A model generated the notes under the pieces. That model was not told the origin of the DNA. It worked only from the letters and a program-made list of their open reading frames with translations, and did no database searches. Positions 47,501-56,600 of a DNA stretch of 64,000 nucleotides are shown here, one piece after another. The stretch is from Gibbula magus (taxonomy: Eukaryota > Mollusca > Gastropoda > Trochida > Trochidae). The stretch lies in contig OW388293.1 in NCBI GenBank assembly GCA_936450465.1, positions 47,482,040-47,546,039 of the forward strand, written 5' to 3'. The translations under genes and the position numbers were made by a program. Position 1 is the first letter of the stretch. Each line of letters begins with the position of its first letter.

Positions 47501-50329
47501 CGTTCTGAAGTGATATATAATAAATCGGATGATCGTGTAAAATATGAAACGTGTGTATTACTTTGCCACTATCATAAATATGACCCACGACCACTGAGAT
47601 CTATTGCGATCATCACGATTTTAAGGTGAATTACAACGTTCAAAATACATTTAAATCGTGGCCGTTACGACTTTGTCGTCTAATGTAAACCCAGCAAAAC
47701 AATTTGGTCATCGTTTAACGCCACATGACTTGAGATAATAGATGTGGAAGAAAGAAAGTTCATTTAGCATACATGTAGTTATTGTTCCCAATTCTGCGTT
47801 GAACGCTAAAACAACGGACGCCTGGGAAACGTGAGTGTGTAGCGTGTGTTAATAGGATACCTTGACAAGAAACCATTATCTGGTTGCATTCGGTATACTA
47901 GTACACTGTAGATATCAAAGAATGTACATATTTAGTATCGTGGATCATTAGCATATTGTCCAACGGATGGTACGATACAAATTTAAGACTAGGACTGACA
48001 TACAAGGGAATAGAACCTTAAAACGGAATATGATTAAACTATATCTGTATCAACTTACTGTTGCACTTTAAAACATAGGGGGACAGAAAACCAATCGGGC
48101 TGTTATTGAGCTTTATAGGGGCAGTAGCACGTTTTTTGCAAAACATGTTTTTCATATTTTCCATTTATAATGATAGTTTATGTCATTTATATTTACTTTA
48201 GAGGGTAAAACATCTCATTACACAAACCAATTATCAGCAGTGGTAATAACGGTGTTGCGTATAAAGCAAAAATTGCATGGCGGCCATTTTATTGTGAACA
48301 CATGTTATTATTTTTTATCAGGAAAACGAAACCCATGGTGTTATGGAACCATGTACACTCATTTTTTAACTTGATTTTCTGAAGAGAGAAGGATGTTTTA
48401 CTATTAGTGACAATATTTTTAATATAATTCCATCAACTTATTTAAGCGAAAAAACATGCTACTGCCCGTTTAACACCAGACGCTGAAGAATTAATAATTA
48501 TCTACTACTTAATACCTACCAGTTAAAGGGGGTGAAAAACTGTAGCGACGTTCTAGTGATCCAATATTCATAACCTGAAAATATTCACCCTTCTGCCTGA
48601 TGTCATGCATAGGCTTCAGCCCGTAGACAAACAGGCCGATCTCCTTCTTGTTGTCGATGCATACTTCAGTGACCCATTCTTTGGATACAAATTCGTATTG
48701 GTTTACCATCCAAAATCGTTCAAATCGGGCCTTGTCGAATTCATATTTGAACAGCACCACTCCAATGCATGTCACTTCCTCCTGCAGATCTATTAGCTTG
48801 ATGTGGAGGTGATTTTCCTCTTTTCCACCGAAGAACAGACTGAAGTGCTGTAATTAATTTATAAAGATATGCATTAAGTGAACACTGCGGAGAAGGAGAA
48901 ATCTTGAATTTGAGGTCACGGGTCATAAAATCTACAATTTAGAATCCCCATTAGCCAAGGAGTCTACACACAACTTTTCAGCTCTCTACAACTTTTGGAA
49001 CTGGAGAAGAAGATGAAAATAGGTTTTTGGGGTTGTGACCCCAGTGACCCCATTTGTGGTCACGGGGTCATGAAATCTACAATTTAGAATCCCCATTAGC
49101 CAAGGAGTCTGCACACAACTTTTCAGCTCTCCAGACCTTTTGGAACTGGAGAAGAAGATGAAAATAGGCTTTTTTGGGTTGTGAACCCAGTGACCCCATT
49201 TGAGGTTACGGGGACATGAAATCTACAATTTAGAATCCCCATTAGCCAAGGAGTCTGCACACCAAATTTCAGCTCCCTAGACCAAGTGGTTCTGGAGAAG
49301 AAAATGAAAATGCGAAAAGTTTACAGACGGACGGACGGATGGACACCATGCCATGCCATAAGCCCATCGGGCCTTTCAGGCCAGATGAGCTAAAAAAAAT
49401 AAAACTGATTACAAGATGGATTAAATCACCTGTCACCTTTTTAGAAAATATTTGTCTTCTTTCAGAGACACTTTTGATGTTGGTTAGAGGACAAACATAT
49501 TCTATGGATTTACAACTTCTTTATTGCATTGGAATGCGACGTAATAGAGAAATTGTAAATTTACAGATCTTGCTTGGTAATTGCGTCATTATCTATACAG
49601 AAGATTGCCATCTCCTTGCAAGAAATAAGTTGTAAATCCATATATCCTACTTGATAATGTCGTTAGCACTGTATATATCTACGCCGAAACTTCGCCTCTC
49701 TTTGCAATACATAGATCTTGTATATCATCAAAAGTGTCATTGTATGAGAAAAGTGCAAATGTTAATGATGAGAAATAGCACCAATCATCATGTCCATTGT
49801 TCATGTGTTATATTAGTTTGTGTCTCAGAATGTCTAGCAAAGAATACTGGAGCATGATTTAAGATACAATGGCAGGGACTTGATGTATATTACTGGACAC
49901 CTGGAAGAATTAAACTTCTAACAAAGTACCTACCTACACACATTATATTACACTATACTACATTATTTGAGGGAATTGTTTTCCATTGACGATGTCAGTT
50001 TTATTCTTTTGGTGACTAAATAGGAAACGTAAATCGATGCTAAGTTGACGATACAACGTGTGAAGGCGTGGATGATTCATCACAAGATAAATTGTAAATG
50101 TTTTTTTATGTAATCAGAATGACAACTTATTATCCAAGATGTGATTTGTTCATTTGTTTACTGCCTAAACTGACACATACATCAAACTAATGTGAAGCAT
50201 AAAATATATCCATTCATCAAAAGGATTTCCGACAAAGGTACATACATTCAAATAGTAATTAATTTAAGTAAAATGGCTACTACAGTGTAGTACAAGGCAG
50301 AAACAAAGCAAACTTACGTTATCAGACAT
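33908..50329 (-). CDS. PHYHIP-like protein, five-exon gene (spliced span)
   Basis: Exons on the minus strand: 50318-50329, 48520-48847, 38346-38422, 37332-37605, 33908-34584. Every junction has GT/AG and phases agree (0, 1, 0, 1). The CDS is 1368 nt, 455 residues, with an in-frame TAG upstream of the ATG. Residues about 250-435 (exon 5) match the C-terminal domain of phytanoyl-CoA hydroxylase-interacting proteins: DNNGDRYSPING, FSYFGNKRLHFPVEALF, NLYFTDFYC, HYVTVVLTRPGSEADAFC, NPFL, VEVFYTEDVDI. Residues 5-230 are two stretches rich in alternating hydrophobics that may be beta-sandwich domains (vertebrate PHYHIP has one N-terminal FN3), but I see no firm FN3 signature. No signal peptide or membrane segment, so probably cytosolic. 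Vertebrate PHYHIP binds phytanoyl-CoA hydroxylase; the role in invertebrates is unknown. Longer than the vertebrate proteins (330-376 residues). Confidence 0.8.
34605..35854 (+). mobile_element. Tandem array element of about 150-bp units (array copy 2)
   Basis: Second copy of the element at 566-1890. The left flank is the same (CAAGTGTTTGCCACTAACAT then TGTCCCCCGCC). Seven units start near 34708, 34861, 35011, 35162, 35313, 35465 and 35617, in order C, D, A, B, C, D and a last variant. After the units comes an ACGT/ACGG tract (35773-35812) and the end GGCGGGGGACA (35844-35854), inverse of TGTCCCCCGCC. So this looks like a DNA transposon-like element with short TIRs filled with tandem repeats. 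It lies in intron 4 of the PHYHIP-like gene. Confidence 0.85.
35773..35812. repeat. ACGT/ACGG tetranucleotide tract
   Basis: GACGTACGTACGTACGGACG followed by further GACG/TACG steps. It lies near the right end of the array element. A GGACGGACGGA tract also occurs at 49327 near the end of the other tandem array, so such tracts seem to be a shared feature of these families. Confidence 0.9.
35876..37157 (+). mobile_element. mariner element, 1282 bp, TA-flanked
   Basis: TIRs begin CGAGGGGATATCAAAAA at 35876 and end with the complement at 37157; about 34 bp with one mismatch. TA on both sides is the expected target duplication (35874-35875, 37158-37159). Size is typical of full-length mariner. 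Inserted in intron 4, antisense to the host gene. Confidence 0.93.
36044..37071 (+). pseudogene. mariner transposase, frameshifted
   Basis: The N-terminal part (36044-36412) has the HTH region and RSGRPSLTDD linker. The C-terminal part (36610-37071) has LADNAQAH and YSPDLAPSDFFLFP. There are 34 residues between the D of ADNA and the D of APSD, the DD34D spacing of mariner. The first catalytic D (VTMDE) and the WVYQYDP block are in the middle part, reached only by changing frame at least twice between 36340 and 36620. A cut-and-paste nuclear enzyme in its intact form; this copy cannot make a full protein from one frame. The terminal inverted repeats remain good, so damage is recent or the element is mobilised in trans. 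Confidence 0.88.
37332..37605 (-). CDS. PHYHIP-like gene, exon 4
   Basis: Acceptor ATCCTCCAG before GACGAGTTGACACC; donor CACAG then GTCAGA. It encodes 91 residues plus one base, beginning DELTPRRSLDLPD and including HQTFTIPKPVSSRQTF. No domain recognised. Phase in 0, phase out 1, matching exons 3 and 5. An FN3-like fold is possible. Confidence 0.8.
37754..37890. repeat. Tandem duplication, about 75-bp unit, two copies
   Basis: GTTACAAGTCTTTCTTTG, then -TTCTGCTTCTAGTGTATCGGC, occurs twice. Within intron 3 of the PHYHIP-like gene. Confidence 0.75.
38346..38422 (-). CDS. PHYHIP-like gene, exon 3 (77 bp)
   Basis: Acceptor GTCTTTTTACAG before GGTTGAAGG; donor CACAACG then GTAAG. It encodes 26 residues including the junction Gly, reading LKEIRFENSSRTSH and on. 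Too short to show a domain. Chosen because phases fit both neighbours and both splice sites are strong. Another frame is also open, but it breaks the phase with exon 4. Confidence 0.72.
38474..38538. repeat. TA microsatellite
   Basis: About 30 TA units, lying 50 bp upstream (minus strand) of exon 3, in intron 2. Confidence 0.97.
39113..39143. repeat. Isolated terminal fragment of the 39452 element family
   Basis: TGCATGACGTCCCATAAATG then AGACGCTAATT matches the right terminus at 40010-40040 with few changes. No partner end seen. Confidence 0.6.
39452..40040. mobile_element. MITE with about 50-bp TIRs (AATTAGCGTCCC)
   Basis: The left end AATTAGCGTCCCACATATGG and the following GACGACATGCACAAGAGGGT are complementary to the right end 39991-40040 with two or three mismatches. 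The TIR itself contains the palindrome CCCATATATGGG. 589 bp, non-coding, in intron 2. Confidence 0.85.
40836..42086 (+). CDS. DIRS gag-like ORF1
   Basis: The frame is open from 40650. I prefer the ATG at 40836 (MACREDDTLSLEGES) because the part before it looks like untranslated leader. About 416 residues: acidic N-terminus, a basic KKGKTCKQSKKRK patch, a middle alpha-helical part, and an R/G-rich tail (RGRGYGPSSQQSGQSFRGRG) that probably binds RNA. Presumed nucleocapsid-type function, as in other DIRS elements; no zinc knuckle is seen. Its 3' end overlaps the start of the RT frame. This is the only unbroken ORF of the element. Confidence 0.8.
   Translation: MACREDDTLSLEGESGEEFNEDVSFVGLDSQAARVSTRQEFKTNVDKVHVPVDDCKGKKGKTCKQSKKRKTTCKTVAVASTSEASGRNSSLLDLSTDDLALLRQKLGMAPGDNSAQGGDDGNAQFGEFVDHTDDDQMLPDEGFLDSQPCPAQPNPPTVGIDRDWSECSLFNDNAINDGLDSEWQLPALRAPKRGDAISQSLAGLVEVSCTAQCAVDAIVDKYPIPKNAEKIAAPLVNAEVYSEIGKRAQSMDQGLKQIQNLLATSMVPILKLTGLLKGNFSSELKQCIQDTLTLLGQAQFLMSVRRRYALRPHLKRQYAALCNTKTPITTLLFGDNIDKEIKSCESGSKLGQHGFTTGFRHSRGRGYGPSSQQSGQSFRGRGFGYRRRPAPYYGRGQYRGQGRPAATQSRGPPNEG
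42119..43869 (+). pseudogene. DIRS reverse transcriptase-RNase H, one frameshift
   Basis: First part 42119-42649: RT fingers with FLVPKPNGSFRPIINLRYLN, DIFTSLDMKDAYF and VVLPFGLSSA. The frame changes near 42641, and the second part (to 43869) starts just before KILKPVFALF and has the catalytic YLDD (AYYLDDALV) and WDKSQSVP. RNase H follows: QTDASTLGWGAY, HINYLELLAI, VQSDNNTACSYV, NVEADFLSR. The motifs are of the DIRS/Gypsy-like RT group. The single shift abolishes a continuous product. The 3' end overlaps the recombinase ORF by 8 bases. Confidence 0.9.
43862..44878 (+). pseudogene. DIRS tyrosine recombinase, broken at the HxxR box
   Basis: Part 1 (43862-44554): SAM-like core-binding part (SSWRPGTRKQYDLAWRKF) and the start of the catalytic domain with the first arginine in TTVPRAQTL. 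It stops at 44552-44554. Part 2 (44575-44742) in another frame has STSTVARWLKEVL. Part 3 (44741-44878) is back in the first frame and holds SLADILKTADWSSSKNF and YRFYFREV with the likely nucleophile tyrosine. The H-x-x-R box expected just before part 3 is not readable, so sequence is missing there. In intact elements this enzyme inserts circular cDNA; this copy would be inactive. Confidence 0.85.
44869..44922 (+). repeat. Triple direct repeat near the DIRS 3' end
   Basis: GACCGAGAGTGACTTGTC, GACCGAGAGTGAATTGTC, AACCGAGAGTGAATTGTC in tandem, spanning the recombinase stop codon. Confidence 0.9.
45044..46081. other. Intron 2 sequence with hairpins and tRNA-like pieces
   Basis: 45350-45400 carries GTAAGTCCCTCCAGGAGGGTTTAC-type inverted pieces. 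45541-45620 has a duplicated CACTATCACCTG-AGTA-CT-AGCTAACGCCTTA beside TCTCGAACCCG, like a minus-strand tRNA relic. No protein gene. Confidence 0.4.
45816..45900. repeat. Hairpin, 28-bp arms
   Basis: GATATGGTAAGGTTGTAGAC, then CCTGATAG, pairs with CTATCAGGGTCCACAACCTTACAATATC (two mismatches), loop 29 nt. Confidence 0.85.
46082..46950 (-). pseudogene. Non-LTR retrotransposon reverse transcriptase fragment
   Basis: The minus frame 46714-46082 reads GLMQGEVLSPLLFSLYLNDF, LMYADDLVLFSET (catalytic YADD) and LEVNIKKTKIVVFKKG. Upstream, with stops, CAFIDLKRAFDSI (RT domain 1-3, around 46780) and VITDAQFWFQPNVSTVDAIF (around 46870) extend the homology. Both ends are missing and several stops are present: a dead LINE piece in intron 2, same strand as the host gene. 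Confidence 0.88.
46951..48112. other. Intron 2 sequence, nothing recognised
   Basis: AT-rich, only short frames. No repeat or exon could be supported. Confidence 0.4.
48113..48473 (-). mobile_element. MITE with TTAAAGGGGCAGTAGCACG termini, copy 2
   Basis: Reverse orientation to 14981-15308: TTATAGGGGCAGTAGCACG at the left, CATGCTACTGCCCGTTTAA at the right, and ATTGCATGGCGGCCATTTTA inside. Slightly longer (361 bp). It lies 46 bp beyond the donor of exon 2. Confidence 0.85.
48520..48847 (-). CDS. PHYHIP-like gene, exon 2
   Basis: Acceptor TTAATTACAG before CACTTCAG; donor AACTG then GTAGGT. It encodes 109 residues plus one base (HFSLFFGGKEENHLHIKLID at the start, YSFSPPLTG at the end). Alternating hydrophobic pattern suggests beta strands, and LFVYGLKPMHDI resembles the FN3 G-L-K-P turn, but this is weak. 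Continuous with exon 1 in phase 0. Confidence 0.8.
48905..49390 (+). repeat. Tandem array, three units of about 145 bp
   Basis: Each unit has GTCATGAAATCTACAATTTA, GAATCCCCATTAGCCAAGGA, TTCAGCTC, GGAGAAGAAGATGAAAATAG. It ends with GACGGACGGA and GGGCCTTTCAGGCCAGATGA. I recall this tail as common in bivalve genomes. Located in intron 1, within 60 bp of exon 2. Confidence 0.85.
49466..49739. repeat. Inverted repeat with nested arms
   Basis: GACACTTTTGATG (49466) pairs with CATCAAAAGTGTC (49727). Inside it, ATGGATTTACAACTTCTTTA (49504) pairs with TAA-TTGTAAATCCAT (49625). The ORFs over it are not credible genes. In intron 1. Confidence 0.65.
50318..50329 (-). CDS. PHYHIP-like gene, exon 1 (ATG plus three codons)
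   Basis: GCC-ATG-TCT-GAT-AAC followed by the strong donor GTAAGT. It encodes MSDN and joins exon 2 in phase 0. An in-frame TAG lies 18-20 bases before the ATG, so a longer N-terminus in this exon is excluded. The short coding part makes this the least certain exon after exon 3. Confidence 0.68.
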
Positions 50330-50426
50330 GGCGTAATCGATTGACTACCACATAGTGTGTAACTATACGCATACATTTGATATTATCTATGCACGCACAT
50401 AACAATCGACAACTTGTCCACGCAAG

Positions 50427-50464
<38 letters not shown>

Positions 50465-50634
50465 ATCGGGTTTCTCCGTCCTACTATTTATAACGTGTTA
50501 CCAGTTTCTAAGAAGTGTATAAGTGCTTTAGTTCCGGGAAATCTATTCAATACATTAGTCTGGTGAGAAACTGAAAGTTATATTCCGTTAAGATATTACT
50601 CGAAAAGAGGTAACGTATTACCATACAGGGGTAA
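50330..50634 (-). promoter_or_regulatory. Presumed promoter/5' UTR region of the PHYHIP-like gene
   Basis: The only unique sequence between the start codon and the satellite. It holds a TA microsatellite (50429-50462). No TATA box or initiator can be assigned. Inferred from position only. Confidence 0.35.
50429..50462. repeat. TA microsatellite
   Basis: About 17 TA units, roughly 100 bp upstream of the PHYHIP-like start codon. Confidence 0.95.
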
Positions 50635-53600
50635 ACTCCTCCTTAACAGTACTAGGAATTCATGAACATAGGTACACTGCCCTAACAGCACTTAGAGCTC
50701 ATTCAAGAGCGGTACGATACTCTTAAACAACACTAACTCATTTAGAGGAAACACTCTTCTTACAGCACTTGGAGCTTAGTTAAAGGGGTACCACACTCAT
50801 AAACAACACTAACTCATCTATGAGATACAATCTTTTTACAGCACTTTGAGCTCAGTTAAAGGGGCACCACACTCATAAACAACACTAACTCATCTAAGAT
50901 ATACAATCTTCTTACAGCACTGGGAACTCAATTAAAGGGGCACCACACTCATAAACAACACTAACTCATCTAAGGGATACAATCTTCTTACAGCACTGGG
51001 AGCTCAGTTAAAGGGGTACCACACTCATAAACAACACTAACTCATCTAAGGGATACAATCTTCTTACAGCACTGGGAGCTCAGTTAAAGGGGTACCACAC
51101 TCATAAACAACACTAACTCATCTAAGAGATACAATCTTCTTACAGCACTGGGAGCTTAGTTAAAGGGGTACCACACTCATAAACAACACTAACTCATCTA
51201 AGAGATACACTCTTCTTACAGCACTTTGAGCTCAGTTAAAGGGGTACCACACTCATAAACAACACTAACTCATCTAAGAGATACACTCTTCTTACAGCAC
51301 TTTGAGCTCAGTTAAAGGGGTACCACACTCATAAACAACACTAACTCATCTAAGAGATACACTCTTCTTACAGCACTTTGAGCTCAGTTAAAGGGGTACC
51401 ACACTCATAAACAACACTAACTCATCTAAGGGATACAATCTTCTTACAGCACTGGGAGCTCAGTTAAAGGGGTACCACACTCATAAACAACACTAACTCA
51501 TCTAAGAGATACAATCTTCTTACAGCACTGGGAGCTTAGTTAAAGGGGTACCACACTCATAAACAACACTAACTCATCTAAGAGATACACTCTTCTTACA
51601 GCACTTTGAGCTCAGTTAAAGGGGTACCACACTCATAAACAACACTAACTCATCTAAGAGATACACTCTTCTTACAGCACTTTGAGCTCAGTTAAAGGGG
51701 TACCACACTCATAAACAACACTAACTCATCTAAGAGATACAATCTTCTTACAGCACTGGGAGCTTAGTTAAAGGGGTACCACACTCATAAACAACACTAA
51801 CTCATCTAAGGGATACAATCTTCTTACAGCACTGGGAAATTAGTTAAAGGGGTACCACACTCATAAACAACACTAACTCATCTAAGAGATACACTCTTCT
51901 TACAGCACTTTGAGCTCAGTTAAAGGGGTACCACACTCATAAACAACACTAACTCATCTAAGAGATACACTCTTCTTACAGCACTGGGAGCTCAGTTAAA
52001 GGGGTACCACACTCATAAACAACACTAACTCATCTAAGAGATACAATCTTCTTACAGCACTGGGAGCTCAGTTAAAGGGGCACCACACTCATAAACAACA
52101 CTAACTTATCAAAGAGATACACTCTTCTTACAGCACTGGGAACTCAGTTAAAGGGGCACCACACTCATAAACAACACTAACTTATCAAAGAGATACACTC
52201 TTCTTACAGCACTGGGAACTCAGTTAAAGGGGTATCACACTCATTAACAACACTGACTTATCTAAGAGATACAATCTTCTTACAGCACTGGGAGCTTAGT
52301 TAAAGAGGCACCACACTCATAAACAACACTAACTCATCTAAGAGATACACTCTTCTTACAGCACTGGGAACTCAGTTAAAGGGGTATCACACTCATAAAC
52401 AACACTAACTTATCTAATAGATACAATCTTCTTACAGCACTGGGAGCTCAGTTAAAGAGGCACCACACTCATAAACAACACTAACTCATCTAAGAGATAC
52501 AATCTTCTTACAGCACTGGGAGCTTAGTTAAAGAGGCACCACACTCATAAACAACACTAACTCGTCTAAGAGATACACTTTTCTTACAGCACTGGGAACT
52601 CAGTTAAAGGGTTATCACACTCATAAACAACACTAACTCATTTAAGAGATACAATCTTCTTACATAACTGGGAGCTCAGTTAAAGGGGTACCACACTCAT
52701 AAACAACACTAACTCATCTAAGAGATACAATCTTCTTACAGCACTGGGAGCTCAGTTAAAGGGGTACCACACTCATAAACAACACTAACTCATCTAAGAG
52801 ATACACTCTTCTTACAGCACTTTGAGCTCAGTTAAAGGGGTACCACACTCATAAACAACACTAACTCATCTAAGAGATACACTCTTCTTACAGCACTTTG
52901 AGCTCAGTTAAAGGGGTACCACACTCATAAACAACACTAACTCATCTAAGAGATACAATCTTCTTACAGCACTGGGAGCTTAGTTAAAGGGGTACCACAC
53001 TCATAAACAACACTAACTCATCTAAGGGATACAATCTTCTTACAGCACTGGGAAATTAGTTAAAGGGGTACCACACTCATAAACAACACTAACTCATCTA
53101 AGAGATACACTCTTCTTACAGCACTTTGAGCTCAGTTAAAGGGGTACCACACTCATAAACAACACTAACTCATCTAAGAGATACACTCTTCTTACAGCAC
53201 TGGGAGCTCAGTTAAAGGGGTACCACACTCATAAACAACACTAACTCATCTAAGAGATACAATCTTCTTACAGCACTGGGAGCTCAGTTAAAGGGGCACC
53301 ACACTCATAAACAACACTAACTTATCAAAGAGATACACTCTTCTTACAGCACTGGGAACTCAGTTAAAGGGGCACCACACTCATAAACAACACTAACTTA
53401 TCAAAGAGATACACTCTTCTTACAGCACTGGGAACTCAGTTAAAGGGGTATCACACTCATTAACAACACTGACTTATCTAAGAGATACAATCTTCTTACA
53501 GCACTGGGAGCTTAGTTAAAGAGGCACCACACTCATAAACAACACTAACTCATCTAAGAGATACACTCTTCTTACAGCACTGGGAACTCAGTTAAAGGGG

Positions 53601-56600
53601 TATCACACTCATAAACAACACTAACTTATCTAATAGATACAATCTTCTTACAGCACTGGGAACTCAGTTAAAGGGACACCACACTCATAAACAACACTAA
53701 CTCATCTAAGAGATACAATCTTCTTACAGCACTGGGAGCTTAGTTAAAGAGGCACCACACTCATAAACAACACTAACTCGTCTAAGAGATACACTCTTCT
53801 TACAGCACTGGGAACTCAGTTAAAGGGTTATCACACTCATAAACAACACTAACTCATTTAAGAGATACAATCTTCTTACATAACTGGGAGCTCAGTTAAA
53901 GGGGTACCACACTCATAAACAACACAAACTCATCTAAGAGATACAATCTTCTTACAGCACTGGGAGCTCAGTTAAAGGGGCACCACACTCATAAACAACA
54001 CTAACTTATCAAAGAGATACACTCTTCTTACAGCACTGGGAACTCAGTTGAAGGGGCACCACACTCATAAACAACACTAACTTATCAAAGAGATACACTC
54101 TTCTTACAGCACTGGGAACTCAGTTAAAGGGGTATCACACTCATTAACAACACTAACTTATCTAAGAGATACAATCTTCTTACAGCACTGGGAGCTTAGT
54201 TAAAGAGGCACCACACTCATAAACAACACTAACTCATCTAAGAGATACACTCTTCTTACAGCACTGGGAGCTCAGTTAAAGGGGTATCACACTCATAAAC
54301 AACACTAACTTATCTAATAGATACAAACTTCTTACAGCACTGGGAACTCAGTTAAAGGGACACCACACTCATAAACAACACTAACTCATCAAAGAGATAC
54401 GATCTTCTTACAGCACTGGAAGCTCAGTTAAAGAGGCACCACACTCATAAACAACACTAACTCATCTAAGAGATACAATCTTCTTACAGCACTGGGAGCT
54501 CAGTTAAAGGGGCACCACACTCATAAACAACACTAACTCATCAAAGAGATACGATCTTCTTACAGCACTGGAAGCTCAGTTAAAGAGGCACCACACTCAT
54601 AAACAACACTAACTCATCTAAGAGATACAATCTTTTTACAGCACTTGGAGCTCAGTTAAAGGGGCACCACACTCATAAACAACACTAACTTATCAAAGAG
54701 ATACACTATTCTTAAATAACTGGGAGCTCAGTTAAAGGGGCACCACACTCATAAACAACACTAACTCATCTATGAGATACAATCTTCTTACAGCACTGGG
54801 AACTCAGTTAAAGGGGTATCACACTCATAAACAACACTAACTTATCAAAGAGATACACTCTTCTTACAGCACTGGGAGCTTAGTTAAAGAGGCACCACAC
54901 TCATAAACAACACTAACTCATCTAAGAGATACACTCTTCTTACAGCACTGGGAACTCAGTTAAAGGGGTATCACACTCATAAACAACACTAACTTATCTA
55001 ATAGATACAATCTTCTTACAGCACTGGGAACTCAGTTAAAGGGACACCACACTCATAAACAACACTAACTCATCTAAGAGATACAATCTTCTTACAGCAC
55101 TGGGAGCTTAGTTAAAGAGGCACCACACTCATAAACAACACTAACTCGTCTAAGAGATACACTCTTCTTACAGCACTGGGAACTCAGTTAAAGGGTTATC
55201 ACACTCATAAACAACACTAACTCATTTAAGAGATACAATCTTCTTACATAACTGGGAGCTCAGTTAAAGGGGTACCACACTCATAAACAACACTAACTCA
55301 TCTAAGAGATACAATCTTCTTACAGCACTGGGAGCTCAGTTAAAGGGGTACCACACTCATAAACAACACTAACTCATCTAAGAGATACACTCTTCTTACA
55401 GCACTTTGAGCTCAGTTAAAGGGGTACCACACTCATAAACAACACTAACTCATCTAAGAGATACACTCTTCTTACAGCACTTTGAGCTCAGTTAAAGGGG
55501 TACCACACTCATAAACAACACTAACTCATCTAAGAGATACAATCTTCTTACAGCACTGGGAGCTTAGTTAAAGGGGTACCACACTCATAAACAACACTAA
55601 CTCATCTAAGGGATACAATCTTCTTACAGCACTGGGAAATTAGTTAAAGGGGTACCACACTCATAAACAACACTAACTCATCTAAGAGATACACTCTTCT
55701 TACAGCACTTTGAGCTCAGTTAAAGGGGTACCACACTCATAAACAACACTAACTCATCTAAGAGATACACTCTTCTTACAGCACTGGGAGCTCAGTTAAA
55801 GGGGTACCACACTCATAAACAACACTAACTCATCTAAGAGATACAATCTTCTTACAGCACTGGGAGCTCAGTTAAAGGGGTACCACACTCATAAACAACA
55901 CTAACTTATCAAAGAGATACACTTTTCTTACAGCACTGGGAACTCAGTTAAAGGGGCACCACACTCATAAACAACACTAACTTATCAAAGAGATACACTC
56001 TTCTTACAGCACTGGGAACTCAGTTAAAGGGGTATCACACTCATTAACAACACTGACTTATCTAAGAGATACAATCTTCTTACAGCACTGGGAGCTTAGT
56101 TAAAGAGGCACCACACTCATAAACAACACTAACTCATCTAAGAGATACACTCTTCTTACAGCACTGGGAGCTCAGTTAAAGGGGTATCACACTCATAAAC
56201 AACACTAACTTATCTAATAGATACAATCTTCTTACAGCACTGGGAACTCAGTTAAAGGGACACCACACTCATAAACAACACTAACTCATCTAAGAGATAC
56301 AATCTTCTTACAGCACTGGGAGCTTAGTTAAAGAGGCACCACACTCATAAACAACACTAACTCGTCTAAGAGATACACTCTTCTTACAGCACTGGGAACT
56401 CAGTTAAAGGGTTATCACACTCATAAACAACACTAACTCATTTAAGAGATACAATCTTCTTACATAACTGGGAGCTCAGTTAAAGGGGTACCACACTCAT
56501 AAACAACACTAACTCATCTAAGAGATACAATCTTCTTACAGCACTGGGAGCTCAGTTAAAGGGGCACCACACTCATAAACAACACTAACTTATCAAAGAG

